From an uncultured Bacilli bacterium (lineage in GTDB: Bacteria; Bacillota_I; Bacilli_A; RF39; UBA660): DNA of 37,827 bases. The position numbers and the translations under genes are program-made. Every line of letters starts with the position of its first letter. Positions within the stretch are counted from its first letter, which is position 1. Location: positions 1 through 37,827 of the forward strand of contig CANQKN010000005.1 in NCBI GenBank assembly GCA_947624515.1. The letters are read 5' to 3'. Positions 24,527 to 31,742 of the stretch are shown here, in pieces. The notes under the pieces were generated by a model. It had not been told where the DNA came from. It made no database searches and saw only the letters and a list, made by a program, of their open reading frames with translations.

Positions 24527-26094
24527 GAGTTTCCTCCTTTTAATTGATAGATATATTGATAAGTACGAATCGTAAAAATAATAGAAATAGAATCTGCTTC
24601 TGCTATTTGCTTAGGAATCGTTAAATAAATATGATTTCCTTGATAAGAATCTTGAACTGCAAAATTCAAATCAGCTTCTAAAGTTTCTCCGTCTTTTTGA
24701 TAACGAATCCGTCCATATTTTCTTAAAAAAGATAAGAACTGCTGGGTAGAATAATCACCATAATCACCCTTTAAATATAAGATTTGATATCCTTCTTTGG
24801 CAGTAATAGTGCTTTCGTAAATAGGACAAGAAGTAGGCGAACAACGTTGATATCGATAAGTGGTAGAATCTACAATTTCAGAAGTAGTAAATTGAAAAGT
24901 AACAGATTCATTTTCATTAATAGGAATCGTTGCTTGCTCTGAAAAAGCATATTCTCCTTTTGTTTTAAAAGTACTAATATCTAATACTTTTATTTTAACT
25001 CGAATTAGCTTACTATCACTACTAGTTAAATCTTGATATTTTAATAAAAAATTAGCTTGATCGCTCGGTTTATTGATCTCATATATCAAAAGATAGGAAA
25101 CACTCTCTTTAGGAGCAATACTTCTACCATCATATAGATTTCCCATATCTAAAAAATATGAGTTAAATCTAGTTGTTGGAAAATAATAATCATTATCAAC
25201 AAAAAGCATAACTTTACCAATATCAAAATTTCTAGAAACAGATAATAAATTATCAATTTTTAAATCCACTAACACGAAATATCTACCATTTTCAGAGACA
25301 ACTTTACCAGCATAATCTTTATCTGTTAAATAAGTATTTCGAATCGTAATATGGTAATTATTACTACGAAGAGCTTCATTCATAGAATAAATTCTATGAT
25401 CTACATAAAAATAATGATAAAAATTATAACTCAAAAGACCAAACATAATGATAAAAACAATAGATAGAGAAAATTTATGTTCCAAAAAGAAATATTTTAA
25501 ATAACGAATACGATATTTAATTTTTCTAAGATAACGATCTTTATCAAAACCAACTTGAACTTCTACTTCTTCTCTATCTAATTCATTAATTTCAGCAAAT
25601 TCTTTATCTTGTTGAAATCCAAAACTTTTTAAATCAATTCCCAAAGAACGAATTAAAAGAATAAAAAGAACAGGATAATAAGGAAGTGTAGAAATAAATA
25701 ATAAATCTCTAACAATTCTAATAGCAACTAAATTATAACCCTCTAAAGCATTATAGGTAAAATAATGAGAGGTATATAAAAAGAAAAGAAAAGTAATAAG
25801 ATTAGCTAATAAAATAAAAATATAACTAATATAAGGTTTTTCTTTATAGCGCAACAAATAAGCTAAAATAGCAGAAATCGCAAAAATACATAAAAAAGCA
25901 AAGTAAGTATAAAAACTAGCATAATTCGTAATAGGATCGATCGTAGCATTATAAATTCCTGTAGCTAAATAATCTTTTACAAACTGATATATTTGTAAAT
26001 CTTTATAAAATACAAAGGCAACAAGAAGAAGTAATAATATATTTATTCTTTTGAAATATTTGATTAAAAAAGCATACGGTTTTCTAAGAATCAT
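24523..26094 (-). CDS. Polytopic membrane protein with exported domain, first gene of the locus
   Basis: A 523-aa protein with four or five hydrophobic helices in the first 170 residues, a basic cytoplasmic stretch (DRYLRKIKYRIRYLKY), another helix near 210-228, and an exported beta-rich domain of about 290 residues. That domain contains RYFVLVDLKIDNL, resembling the DUF4352-type Ig-like fold, and an exported Cys pair in RCSPTSCP. I do not recognise the full-length family. GGAGGGAG precedes the ATG at 26094 and an extended -10 promoter lies just upstream. Its TGA overlaps the next gene's start as ATGA. As the leader gene of the block it may be the membrane base of the anchored adhesin; that is inference from position. 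Confidence 0.75.
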   Translation of the reverse strand: MILRKPYAFLIKYFKRINILLLLLVAFVFYKDLQIYQFVKDYLATGIYNATIDPITNYASFYTYFAFLCIFAISAILAYLLRYKEKPYISYIFILLANLITFLFFLYTSHYFTYNALEGYNLVAIRIVRDLLFISTLPYYPVLFILLIRSLGIDLKSFGFQQDKEFAEINELDREEVEVQVGFDKDRYLRKIKYRIRYLKYFFLEHKFSLSIVFIIMFGLLSYNFYHYFYVDHRIYSMNEALRSNNYHITIRNTYLTDKDYAGKVVSENGRYFVLVDLKIDNLLSVSRNFDIGKVMLFVDNDYYFPTTRFNSYFLDMGNLYDGRSIAPKESVSYLLIYEINKPSDQANFLLKYQDLTSSDSKLIRVKIKVLDISTFKTKGEYAFSEQATIPINENESVTFQFTTSEIVDSTTYRYQRCSPTSCPIYESTITAKEGYQILYLKGDYGDYSTQQFLSFLRKYGRIRYQKDGETLEADLNFAVQDSYQGNHIYLTIPKQIAEADSISIIFTIRTYQYIYQLKGGNS

Positions 26095-26119
26095 TATACT
26101 CCCTCCCTATTCTAGTTAA

Positions 26120-26175
26120 ATTATAACATAAGTTCATAAAAAATAGAGAAAAAAAATAGAATTTTATGTTATACT
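26120..26175. promoter_or_regulatory. Divergent promoter region with inverted repeat
   Basis: A 10-bp inverted repeat (26122-26131 and 26164-26173) carries both -10 elements. On the minus strand TATAAT at 26120-26125 is preceded by TGT, and on the plus strand TATACT at 26170-26175 is preceded by TGT. Both are extended -10 promoters with weak -35 boxes. They drive the secretion locus and the thioredoxin-like lipoprotein respectively, and the symmetry may bind a shared regulator. Confidence 0.6.
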
Positions 26176-26196
26176 GAAATAGTATGAGGTGAAAAT

Positions 26197-26622
26197 ATGA
26201 AAAAAATAATAAAATTAACTATTATTTTATTAACCATTTTAACAGTATCGGGTTGCCAAAAAAACTATATGCAAGAAATAAGTTATCAAGAATATAAACA
26301 ATTATTAAAAGAAAAAGAAACCTTTATATTAGAAATTATGAGAACTGAGTGTAGTGCCTGTATTGATTTTAAGCCAAAAATTGAGCAAGTAGTCAAAGAT
26401 TATCAAATAGAAATCAAGTATATCAATACTGATCATTTATCTGAAGATGAGTACCAAAGTCTTTATCAAGAAACAGGAATTACCGGAACTCCTACAGTGA
26501 TCTTCTATCACGATGGAAATGAAGAAACAGTAGCATCTAGAATTAAAGGCAGTGTATCCGTAGATAAAATTATTTCCAAATTTAAAACAAATGGTTTTAT
26601 TAAAACAGAAGAAAAAGATTGA
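26197..26622 (+). CDS. Thioredoxin-fold lipoprotein
   Basis: A 141-aa protein with a lipoprotein signal peptide (lipobox VSGC, Cys near residue 20) and a thioredoxin-like domain with the redox motif CSAC (about 52-55) and a cis-Pro loop GTPTVIFYHDG. It would sit on the outer face of the membrane and make, break or rearrange disulfide bonds. The start has AGGTG before the ATG, and it ends at a strong terminator. It is transcribed divergently from the secretion locus out of a shared symmetric promoter region. Because the locus encodes many exported Cys pairs, it is a natural candidate folding helper, though a general redox role (for example cytochrome or methionine sulfoxide repair) is possible. 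Confidence 0.85.
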   Translation: MKKIIKLTIILLTILTVSGCQKNYMQEISYQEYKQLLKEKETFILEIMRTECSACIDFKPKIEQVVKDYQIEIKYINTDHLSEDEYQSLYQETGITGTPTVIFYHDGNEETVASRIKGSVSVDKIISKFKTNGFIKTEEKD

Positions 26623-26646
26623 TAATTTCAATTATCAATCTTTTTT
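26611..26646. terminator. Bidirectional terminator
   Basis: A perfect 11-bp stem (26617-26627 with 26630-26640) has A residues on its left and T residues on its right. It serves both the thioredoxin-like gene (+) and rseP (-), whose stop lies at 26650. Confidence 0.88.
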
Positions 26647-26649
26647 ATA

Positions 26650-27696
26650 TTAGAATAGCTTTAAAATATCATTAAATGTAATATAAATCATAAGAGCAAG
26701 CAACAATACAAATCCAATAGTATGAATTTTATTTTCTGTTTCTGGTTTTACAGGACTTCCTTTTATCTTTTCAATAATTAAAAATAAAATTCTACCACCG
26801 TCAAACGCAGGAAAAGGAATCAAATTAATAAATCCAACATTGATACTAAGTAAAGCAATCAAATATAAAATATTTTGAAAACCTGCTTTGGCCTGATCAC
26901 CAACAATATTATAAATACCAACCGGTCCACTTAATTGATTTACAGAAAGTCCACCAGTAAATAATCCTTTAAAAGTAATCATCATTTGTCGAAATAAAGA
27001 TCCCATTTTCGTAAATGCATAGCGAACAGATGCCATAAATCCTCTTTCTACTTCTCCCTGAGAAACAATACCGACACGATATATTTTGCTACCATCTACT
27101 TCCTCTTCTTTAGGAACTACATCAAAATCTAATGTTTTTCCATTACGTTCTACTGTAAAAATAATTGGTTTACTCTTATCTTCAACTTGCAAATAAATTG
27201 ATACATCATCACTAGTTTTTACTTTATGACCATTAATTTCTAGAATGGTATCCCCTACTTGCAATCCTGCTTGTACAGCTGGATTATTTTCCACTAACTC
27301 AGAAATAATTGGTTTTGAAGAAACAGCACCCCATCCAAAAGCAATTACTAATAATAATAAAAAAGCTAAAATAAAATTGTTACCTGCTCCGAAGAACATT
27401 ACTAAAAAGCGTTGCCAAACTGGTTTTGATTGTAAGCGTCTATTTTCAGGAATTTTTTCCTGATCATCACTATCTAAATCCTCTCCAGCAAGAGAACAAA
27501 ATCCGCCAATGGGAATAGCTCGAATAGAATATACCGTTTCATCTTTTTTACTTTTCCAAGAAAATAATTTAGGTCCCATACCAATCGCAAATTCATATAC
27601 ATAGATACCAAATATCTTAGCAAAGATAAAATGTCCAAATTCATGAACTAACACAATAATACCTAAAACAATAACGAAGTAAATTAAATTTAACAT
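26650..27696 (-). CDS. rseP: Site-2 intramembrane metalloprotease RseP/RasP
   Basis: A 348-aa zinc protease with HEFGH at residues 18-22 in the first helix, a PDZ domain in the middle (about 120-205, with VQAGLQVGDTILEING) and the C-terminal metal-binding motif NLIPFPAFDGGR near 285-296. It cuts membrane proteins after a first cleavage, for example anti-sigma factors, and remnant signal peptides. AGGAGG precedes the ATG. It forms an operon with cdsA (8-bp gap) and uppS, the arrangement seen in many Firmicutes. Confidence 0.95.
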   Translation of the reverse strand: MLNLIYFVIVLGIIVLVHEFGHFIFAKIFGIYVYEFAIGMGPKLFSWKSKKDETVYSIRAIPIGGFCSLAGEDLDSDDQEKIPENRRLQSKPVWQRFLVMFFGAGNNFILAFLLLLVIAFGWGAVSSKPIISELVENNPAVQAGLQVGDTILEINGHKVKTSDDVSIYLQVEDKSKPIIFTVERNGKTLDFDVVPKEEEVDGSKIYRVGIVSQGEVERGFMASVRYAFTKMGSLFRQMMITFKGLFTGGLSVNQLSGPVGIYNIVGDQAKAGFQNILYLIALLSINVGFINLIPFPAFDGGRILFLIIEKIKGSPVKPETENKIHTIGFVLLLALMIYITFNDILKLF

Positions 27697-27704
27697 AAGT
27701 CCTC

Positions 27705-28505
27705 CTATAAAATATTCATAAATAAAATAATGGTAATGACAGCAAATATCATACTATCAAATAAATCTAAAATTCCTCCATGACCAGGAATAAAATGAGA
27801 GAAATCTTTTTTATGATAATATCTTTTAATTTGAGAAAAAATAAGATCTCCAATTTGTCCTACCGTAGATAATGTAATTGTGATAATCAATAATTGAGTA
27901 AAAGGAATACTATTAGAAATCATAGTAACATAATAAACAATACCTATAAAAGTACCCATTACTAATCCACCAATAAACCCTTCCAGAGTTTTATTAGGAG
28001 ATATGATTTCTGCCAATTTAATTTTTCCAATAAGTTTACCAGTCGCAAAAGCAAAAATATCAGTAAAACAAGTTATCAATAATAAATAAATAAAATGATG
28101 AATAGAAAAATTACGAATTAAAATGACTAAATTAAAAGATAATCCAATAAATAAAACACTTCCTAATAAATATAATGCATCCTGTAAATTATATTTATCA
28201 TTATTACCAATTATCACAAGTGGAATCATAAAAATAAATAATAGAAAGGTTAAAATACGATAATCTAACACTAACATTAATTCCTTACTTTGATAATTAT
28301 TTAAAATAAGAAAACCAACTGCTAAATAAGAAAGAACTTCTAGTAACAAACTTAATTTCTTTTCTTTTAATTTTAAATCAAATAATTCTTTAAAAGCAAT
28401 TAAACCAACTATTAAAATCAATCCTGCAAAAAACAAGCCACCTTTTACTATAAAAGGAATAAAGATTAGTACTAATAAAAGAGAACTTAGTATTCTATTT
28501 TTCAT
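27705..28505 (-). CDS. cdsA: Phosphatidate cytidylyltransferase CdsA
   Basis: A 266-aa polytopic enzyme that makes CDP-diacylglycerol from phosphatidate and CTP, the branch point for phospholipid synthesis. It shows SPNKTLEGFIGG and, near the C-terminus, the family signature SQIKRYYHKKDF followed by IPGHGGILDLFDS. The usual Arg of the D-R-[hydrophobic]-D element is Leu here, a small departure. The gene begins 11 nt inside the end of uppS, with GGAGG ahead of the ATG, and is followed by rseP. Confidence 0.94.
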   Translation of the reverse strand: MKNRILSSLLLVLIFIPFIVKGGLFFAGLILIVGLIAFKELFDLKLKEKKLSLLLEVLSYLAVGFLILNNYQSKELMLVLDYRILTFLLFIFMIPLVIIGNNDKYNLQDALYLLGSVLFIGLSFNLVILIRNFSIHHFIYLLLITCFTDIFAFATGKLIGKIKLAEIISPNKTLEGFIGGLVMGTFIGIVYYVTMISNSIPFTQLLIITITLSTVGQIGDLIFSQIKRYYHKKDFSHFIPGHGGILDLFDSMIFAVITIILFMNIL

Positions 28506-29202
28506 TCTTTACTCCTCCAAACTTTCTATCTCTTTGATAATAGGCTTCCATAATCTGATCAAGCTCTTCCTCTTTAAAATCTGGAAACAAAGTATTTGTG
28601 AAATAGAACTCACTATAAGATATTTGCCATAGCATAAAATTACTAATACGATATTCACCACTAGTACGAATCAATAAATCGATGGGTGGAATTTCTTGAT
28701 ACAAATTCTTTTCAAAAATTTCTTCATTGATATCGTCAATATTGATTGTTCCTTCCAAAACTTTTTGACATAGTTTTTTAGTAGTATCAACAATTTCACT
28801 ATGACCACCATAATTCAAACAAATATTAAGAACCAATCTAGTATTATTCTTTGTTTTTTCTGTAATGTCTACCATACTATCTAAAACATCTTGTCGTAAT
28901 GGTTCTTGTCTACCTGAAAAAATGACCCTAACTCCTTTTTCATCAAGAACTTTAAATTCTTTTCGAAACATTTCAATAAACAAATCCATTAAATAGTCAA
29001 CTTCTTCTTGACTTCTTTTAAAATTTTCAGTAGAAAAAGCAAATACAGATAAATAAGGAATTCCTACATCAGCAAGATGTAAGCAAAGTTTCTTTAAAGT
29101 CTTTGAACCTTCTTTATGACCGAAACTCCTTTTTAATCCTCTCTTTTTAGCCCATCTACCATTTCCATCCATGATAATTCCAATATGTTTTAATTCTTCC
29201 AT
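28495..29202 (-). CDS. uppS: Isoprenyl (undecaprenyl) diphosphate synthase UppS
   Basis: A 235-aa cis-prenyltransferase that makes the undecaprenyl carrier lipid for peptidoglycan. The conserved IGIIMDGNGRWAKKRG block carries the catalytic Asp near residue 12, followed by FAFSTENF and the late RTSGEYRISNFMLWQ and EFYFTNTLFPDF blocks. It is the first gene of the uppS-cdsA-rseP operon, with GGAGTG before the ATG and a promoter at 29225-29253. The classical RTSGEQR motif has Tyr in place of Gln, which is tolerated elsewhere. Confidence 0.95.
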   Translation of the reverse strand: MEELKHIGIIMDGNGRWAKKRGLKRSFGHKEGSKTLKKLCLHLADVGIPYLSVFAFSTENFKRSQEEVDYLMDLFIEMFRKEFKVLDEKGVRVIFSGRQEPLRQDVLDSMVDITEKTKNNTRLVLNICLNYGGHSEIVDTTKKLCQKVLEGTINIDDINEEIFEKNLYQEIPPIDLLIRTSGEYRISNFMLWQISYSEFYFTNTLFPDFKEEELDQIMEAYYQRDRKFGGVKNEK

Positions 29203-29224
29203 TATTATTTCACTCCTAATATGT

Positions 29225-29253
29225 ATTATAATACACTTTCAAAAATCACTCAA
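29225..29253 (-). promoter_or_regulatory. Sigma-A promoter of uppS-cdsA-rseP
   Basis: TTGAGT (29248-29253) and TATAAT (29225-29230) are 17 bp apart on the minus strand, 22 bp before the uppS start. Confidence 0.78.
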
Positions 29254-29360
29254 TGAGAAATAAAAAAAGAAAGTAAAAATTCGTGAAATTGTATTGGCAT
29301 TCATCCAATAATACTCTTATAAACGCTGAAATATTGGGTATTATAATATAGGGTGATTAG

Positions 29361-29849
29361 ATGTACTATATCAATTATTTTTTCCTTTATTCGATTTTAG
29401 GACACCTTATAGAAACCATTTTTGTTCCTAATTTTAACAGTGGAATTCTTTATGGTTGGTGGACACCAGTCTATGGATTTGGAGTAGTATGTATTTTAAT
29501 CATTGGTTCTATCATTGAACATATTCCACTAACCAAAAAGAAATTATTCAAGATCTTTATTACCTATTTCTCTTGTATGATCATTTTAACATTATTAGAA
29601 TTATTAGGTGGTTATTTGATTGAATGGATTTTTCATCAAGAATTTTGGAATTATGAAAAGTATCGTTTTCACATTGGACCATACATTTCTTTAGAAATGG
29701 CTAATATTTGGGGAATAGCTGGAATTATAGTTTTATATATTTTAAAACCAATTACTGACTACTTAATTTCCTATATTCCCAAATGGCTTACTTACTTATT
29801 ACTCTTTTTATTTTTTCTTGATGTTAGTAGCAAAATATTATCAAAATAA
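29361..29849 (+). CDS. PF06541-type integral membrane protein (putative ABC permease)
   Basis: A 162-aa protein with about four or five helices. Conserved features include GHLIETIF, the LYGWWTPVYGFG block, TLLELLGGYLIEWIF and the aromatic WNYEKYRFHIGPYISLEMANIWG segment, typical of the family annotated as putative ABC-transporter permease, of unknown function. A TATAAT at 29342-29347 is very close to the start, leaving a short leader with AGGGTGATT. A weak hairpin (29292-29297 with 29305-29310) lies upstream. It is a lone plus-strand gene between two minus-strand housekeeping operons. Confidence 0.75.
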   Translation: MYYINYFFLYSILGHLIETIFVPNFNSGILYGWWTPVYGFGVVCILIIGSIIEHIPLTKKKLFKIFITYFSCMIILTLLELLGGYLIEWIFHQEFWNYEKYRFHIGPYISLEMANIWGIAGIIVLYILKPITDYLISYIPKWLTYLLLFLFFLDVSSKILSK

Positions 29850-29886
29850 AAAATCAATTCGATCTTAAAAACTATCGATATTGATT
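29845..29886. terminator. Shared terminator of the membrane gene and rpsP-khpA
   Basis: Arms 29852-29863 and 29874-29886 pair with one bulged base. T-rich tails exist on the minus strand (after khpA) and, less cleanly, on the plus strand. It overlaps the last codons of khpA. Confidence 0.65.
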
Positions 29887-30113
29887 CTTACTTTTTTATT
29901 ATCTTTGATATAACTGCTTGCTTGTACTAAAGTTCTAACAGCATTGGCTAGTTTTCCACCTTTTCCAATAACTCTTCCCATATCCTCACTATTTACTAGA
30001 ACTTGAATTAAAACAGTGTTCTCTTCATCACTTTCAAATTCCTTTACAGATACATCATCCTTATTTACAACAAGCGATTTTACGATAAATTCGGTTAACT
30101 CTACTAAACTCAT
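29865..30113 (-). CDS. khpA: KH-domain RNA-binding protein KhpA
   Basis: An 82-aa single KH domain with the GxxG loop (GKGG, residues 50-53) in the block MGRVIGKGGKLANAVRTL. KhpA binds RNA with KhpB/Jag and affects cell size and sRNA or mRNA handling in Firmicutes. It follows rpsP after 2 bp, the usual order. Its last codons lie within a terminator stem. Confidence 0.93.
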   Translation of the reverse strand: MSLVELTEFIVKSLVVNKDDVSVKEFESDEENTVLIQVLVNSEDMGRVIGKGGKLANAVRTLVQASSYIKDNKKVRINIDSF

Positions 30114-30115
30114 AA

Positions 30116-30382
30116 TTATTTACCCTTTTTCTCTTCAGCGAATTTCTTCATGATTCCAGCCTTTGAAAATAAGTTTCTAACAGTATCAGAAGGTTGTGCA
30201 CCAGTTCTTAACCATTTTAAAGCAACTTCTTCATTAATTTTCGTTTCATCAGCAATAGGATTATAAGTTCCTACTAATTCTAGGTATTGTCCATCTCTTT
30301 TTTGTCTAGAATCACTAGCTACAATACGATAACTAGGTCTTTTTTTAGCACCCATTCTTGTAAGTCTTAATTTAACTGCCAT
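30116..30382 (-). CDS. rpsP: 30S ribosomal protein S16
   Basis: An 88-aa protein with the invariant start [20 protein letters not shown] and the segment [13 protein letters not shown], full length for S16. GGAGGG precedes the ATG. It is driven by a consensus promoter just upstream and is the first gene of the rpsP-khpA unit. The downstream partners common elsewhere (rimM, trmD, rplS) are not here. Confidence 0.97.
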   Translation of the reverse strand: MAVKLRLTRMGAKKRPSYRIVASDSRQKRDGQYLELVGTYNPIADETKINEEVALKWLRTGAQPSDTVRNLFSKAGIMKKFAEEKKGK

Positions 30383-30411
30383 AATATCCCTCCATTTCTA
30401 AATCTAAAACC

Positions 30412-30440
30412 ATTATACATAAGTTTTTTATTACTGTCAA
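30412..30440 (-). promoter_or_regulatory. Consensus sigma-A promoter of rpsP
   Basis: TTGACA (30435-30440) and TATAAT (30412-30417) are both perfect and exactly 17 bp apart on the minus strand, 29 bp before rpsP. Confidence 0.92.
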
Positions 30441-30450
30441 CTCTTTTTTG

Positions 30451-30966
30451 TTAACAGATACTATTTTTTTCTGATTCTATTAATAATGTCTGAAAACATT
30501 GAATATGTATAACTTCATCTTCTATAATACGATTTAGTAAATTTCGAATATAAGGATCATCAATCATGGCTATATGTCGTTGATAATTTAAAATAGTATT
30601 TTGTTCCAATCGAATATTATATCTTAACATTTCTCTAATATTAGTATCATAGTTGATAAAACTACTATTCCAATTAATGAGCTGATTGTAAGAATCTACA
30701 AACTGATATTTAGGTTCTAGTCCTAATAAAGTAATCGTTTCACCTAGTAATGCTAGATGTTTCATTTCAACAATCGCTATTTTTAATAATACATCAGAAA
30801 ATAACTGATTACTTTGAAATTTGACCATTTTTTGATAAACATACTGATAGACTGCAGTTGATTCACTAATCATACCAGCATAATCTTCTGATAATAATTG
30901 AGCATAAAAAAGATTTTTTGCTTTCACTTCTACCTTTGGATAAGGTTTATTTGCAGCATATTCCAT
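30451..30966 (-). CDS. Ferritin-like (rubrerythrin/bacterioferritin-type) protein
   Basis: A 171-aa all-helical protein with the ligand pattern of a ferritin-like diiron fold: Glu in ISESTAVYQY (about residue 35), E-x-x-H in IVEMKHL (about 67-70), Glu in IRLEQNTILNY (about 119) and E-D-E-x-x-H in IIEDEVIHI (about 148-153). It may store or oxidise iron or detoxify peroxide. Similar proteins, with PYP near the start, are common in spore-forming Firmicutes, and this one lies directly after cotE, so a sporulation link is possible but unproven. TTAGGTG precedes the ATG at 30966. A terminator separates it from cotE. Confidence 0.8.
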   Translation of the reverse strand: MEYAANKPYPKVEVKAKNLFYAQLLSEDYAGMISESTAVYQYVYQKMVKFQSNQLFSDVLLKIAIVEMKHLALLGETITLLGLEPKYQFVDSYNQLINWNSSFINYDTNIREMLRYNIRLEQNTILNYQRHIAMIDDPYIRNLLNRIIEDEVIHIQCFQTLLIESEKNSIC

Positions 30967-31008
30967 ATAATCACCTAATTCATTCTATGTAGAAATGAAA
31001 AAATCTAT

Positions 31009-31035
31009 TAAAAAAAGCATCTAGCTAATCTAGAT
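31009..31035 (-). terminator. Terminator of cotE
   Basis: A 6-bp stem (31019-31024 with 31030-31035, 5-nt loop) overlaps the cotE stop and is followed on the minus strand by seven T residues. Confidence 0.75.
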
Positions 31036-31573
31036 ACTCTTCGTTCACTTCTTGTTCAATTTGTTGTTCTGCGTTTTGGATATCACTATCATCGACATCA
31101 TCGGCAATAACTTCCCATGGATCTTCTTCTTCGTCATAAGCAATCTTTACTTTGACATCACCAACGATTTCAACGCCTAATTCCTTTTGAACAGTATATT
31201 CAATTTTACCATCTACAATTTCAGCTCTAGTACATGATGGTTGTTTCAAACTACGAATAATTACATCTTCATTCGTAATATCACTATCATTTACTGCAGA
31301 TGTTGGTACATTTACCTCTTCATTATAATTTGTAGTTTCACGAACAACCTCTGTTTTCGTATCACCTGAACAAGAATACCAGATATTCACATCATAGCTA
31401 CCTTCGATATTTATTTTATTACCTTTTCGATATCCTTTAAAGTTATGATTAATAACCCAACATCCTAATATCGTTGTTGGAACGCATTCAGGAGTTATTG
31501 CTTTGGTCGTAGTAAATGTCTTTTTTCCTTTTCCAACAACCGCCTTTGTTACAATTTCTCTCGTATTAGCCAT
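31025..31573 (-). CDS. cotE: CotE-like spore outer-coat morphogenetic protein
   Basis: A 182-aa protein matching CotE throughout: REIVTKAVVGKGKKTF near the start, TTILGCWVINHNFKG, IEGSYDVNIWYS, DTKTEVVRETTNYNEEV, then LKQPSCTRAEI, ELGVEIVGDVKVKI and an acidic Glu/Asp-rich end. In Bacillus CotE gathers the outer coat on the forespore surface and is made in the mother cell. GAGGAGGGATATT precedes the ATG. In Bacillus the order is miaB-ymcA-cotE-mutS; here miaB and ymcA lie upstream on the same strand with about 2.6 kb of other genes between. A mother-cell-type -10 lies directly upstream. The identification is from remembered CotE sequence and looks strong. Confidence 0.9.
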   Translation of the reverse strand: MANTREIVTKAVVGKGKKTFTTTKAITPECVPTTILGCWVINHNFKGYRKGNKINIEGSYDVNIWYSCSGDTKTEVVRETTNYNEEVNVPTSAVNDSDITNEDVIIRSLKQPSCTRAEIVDGKIEYTVQKELGVEIVGDVKVKIAYDEEEDPWEVIADDVDDSDIQNAEQQIEQEVNEEYLD

Positions 31574-31592
31574 AATATCCCTCCTCTAGTTT

Positions 31593-31600
31593 AATGTATG
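31593..31600 (-). promoter_or_regulatory. Sigma-E/sigma-K-like -10 upstream of cotE
   Basis: CATACATT on the minus strand fits the sigma-E -10 consensus CATACANT, and with the next A it also fits sigma-K (CATAnnnTA). It lies 19 bp before the cotE start. The -35 is weak (GTAAACAT 13 bp upstream). The leader would be only about a dozen bases, so the call is tentative. Confidence 0.45.
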
Positions 31601-31616
31601 CTAACTAGGTAAAATG

Positions 31617-31644
31617 TTTACAAAAATAAAGTTTTAGATACAAT
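31617..31644 (+). promoter_or_regulatory. Sigma-A promoter of the XRE membrane regulator
   Basis: TTTACA (31617-31622) and TACAAT (31639-31644) are 16 bp apart on the plus strand, each 5 of 6 to consensus. It lies back to back with the cotE promoter. Confidence 0.65.
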
Positions 31645-31742
31645 ATTACTATCAACTAAAAATTTACCTTTTTTACTAAACGAAGAGTTGATTGTTTTTT
31701 CAAGAAGCTAATGATAAATTGAGATGGAAAGGAGGGAAAAAA

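Noticed and set aside
1-26094. Complete integrative conjugative element
   Set aside because: No relaxase, oriT, integrase or flanking direct repeats could be found in the window; the left end is cut, so this cannot be fully excluded.
29254-29341. Riboswitch or leader RNA upstream of the plus-strand membrane gene
   Set aside because: Only a weak 6-bp hairpin is visible and the likely -10 is too close to the start for a structured leader.
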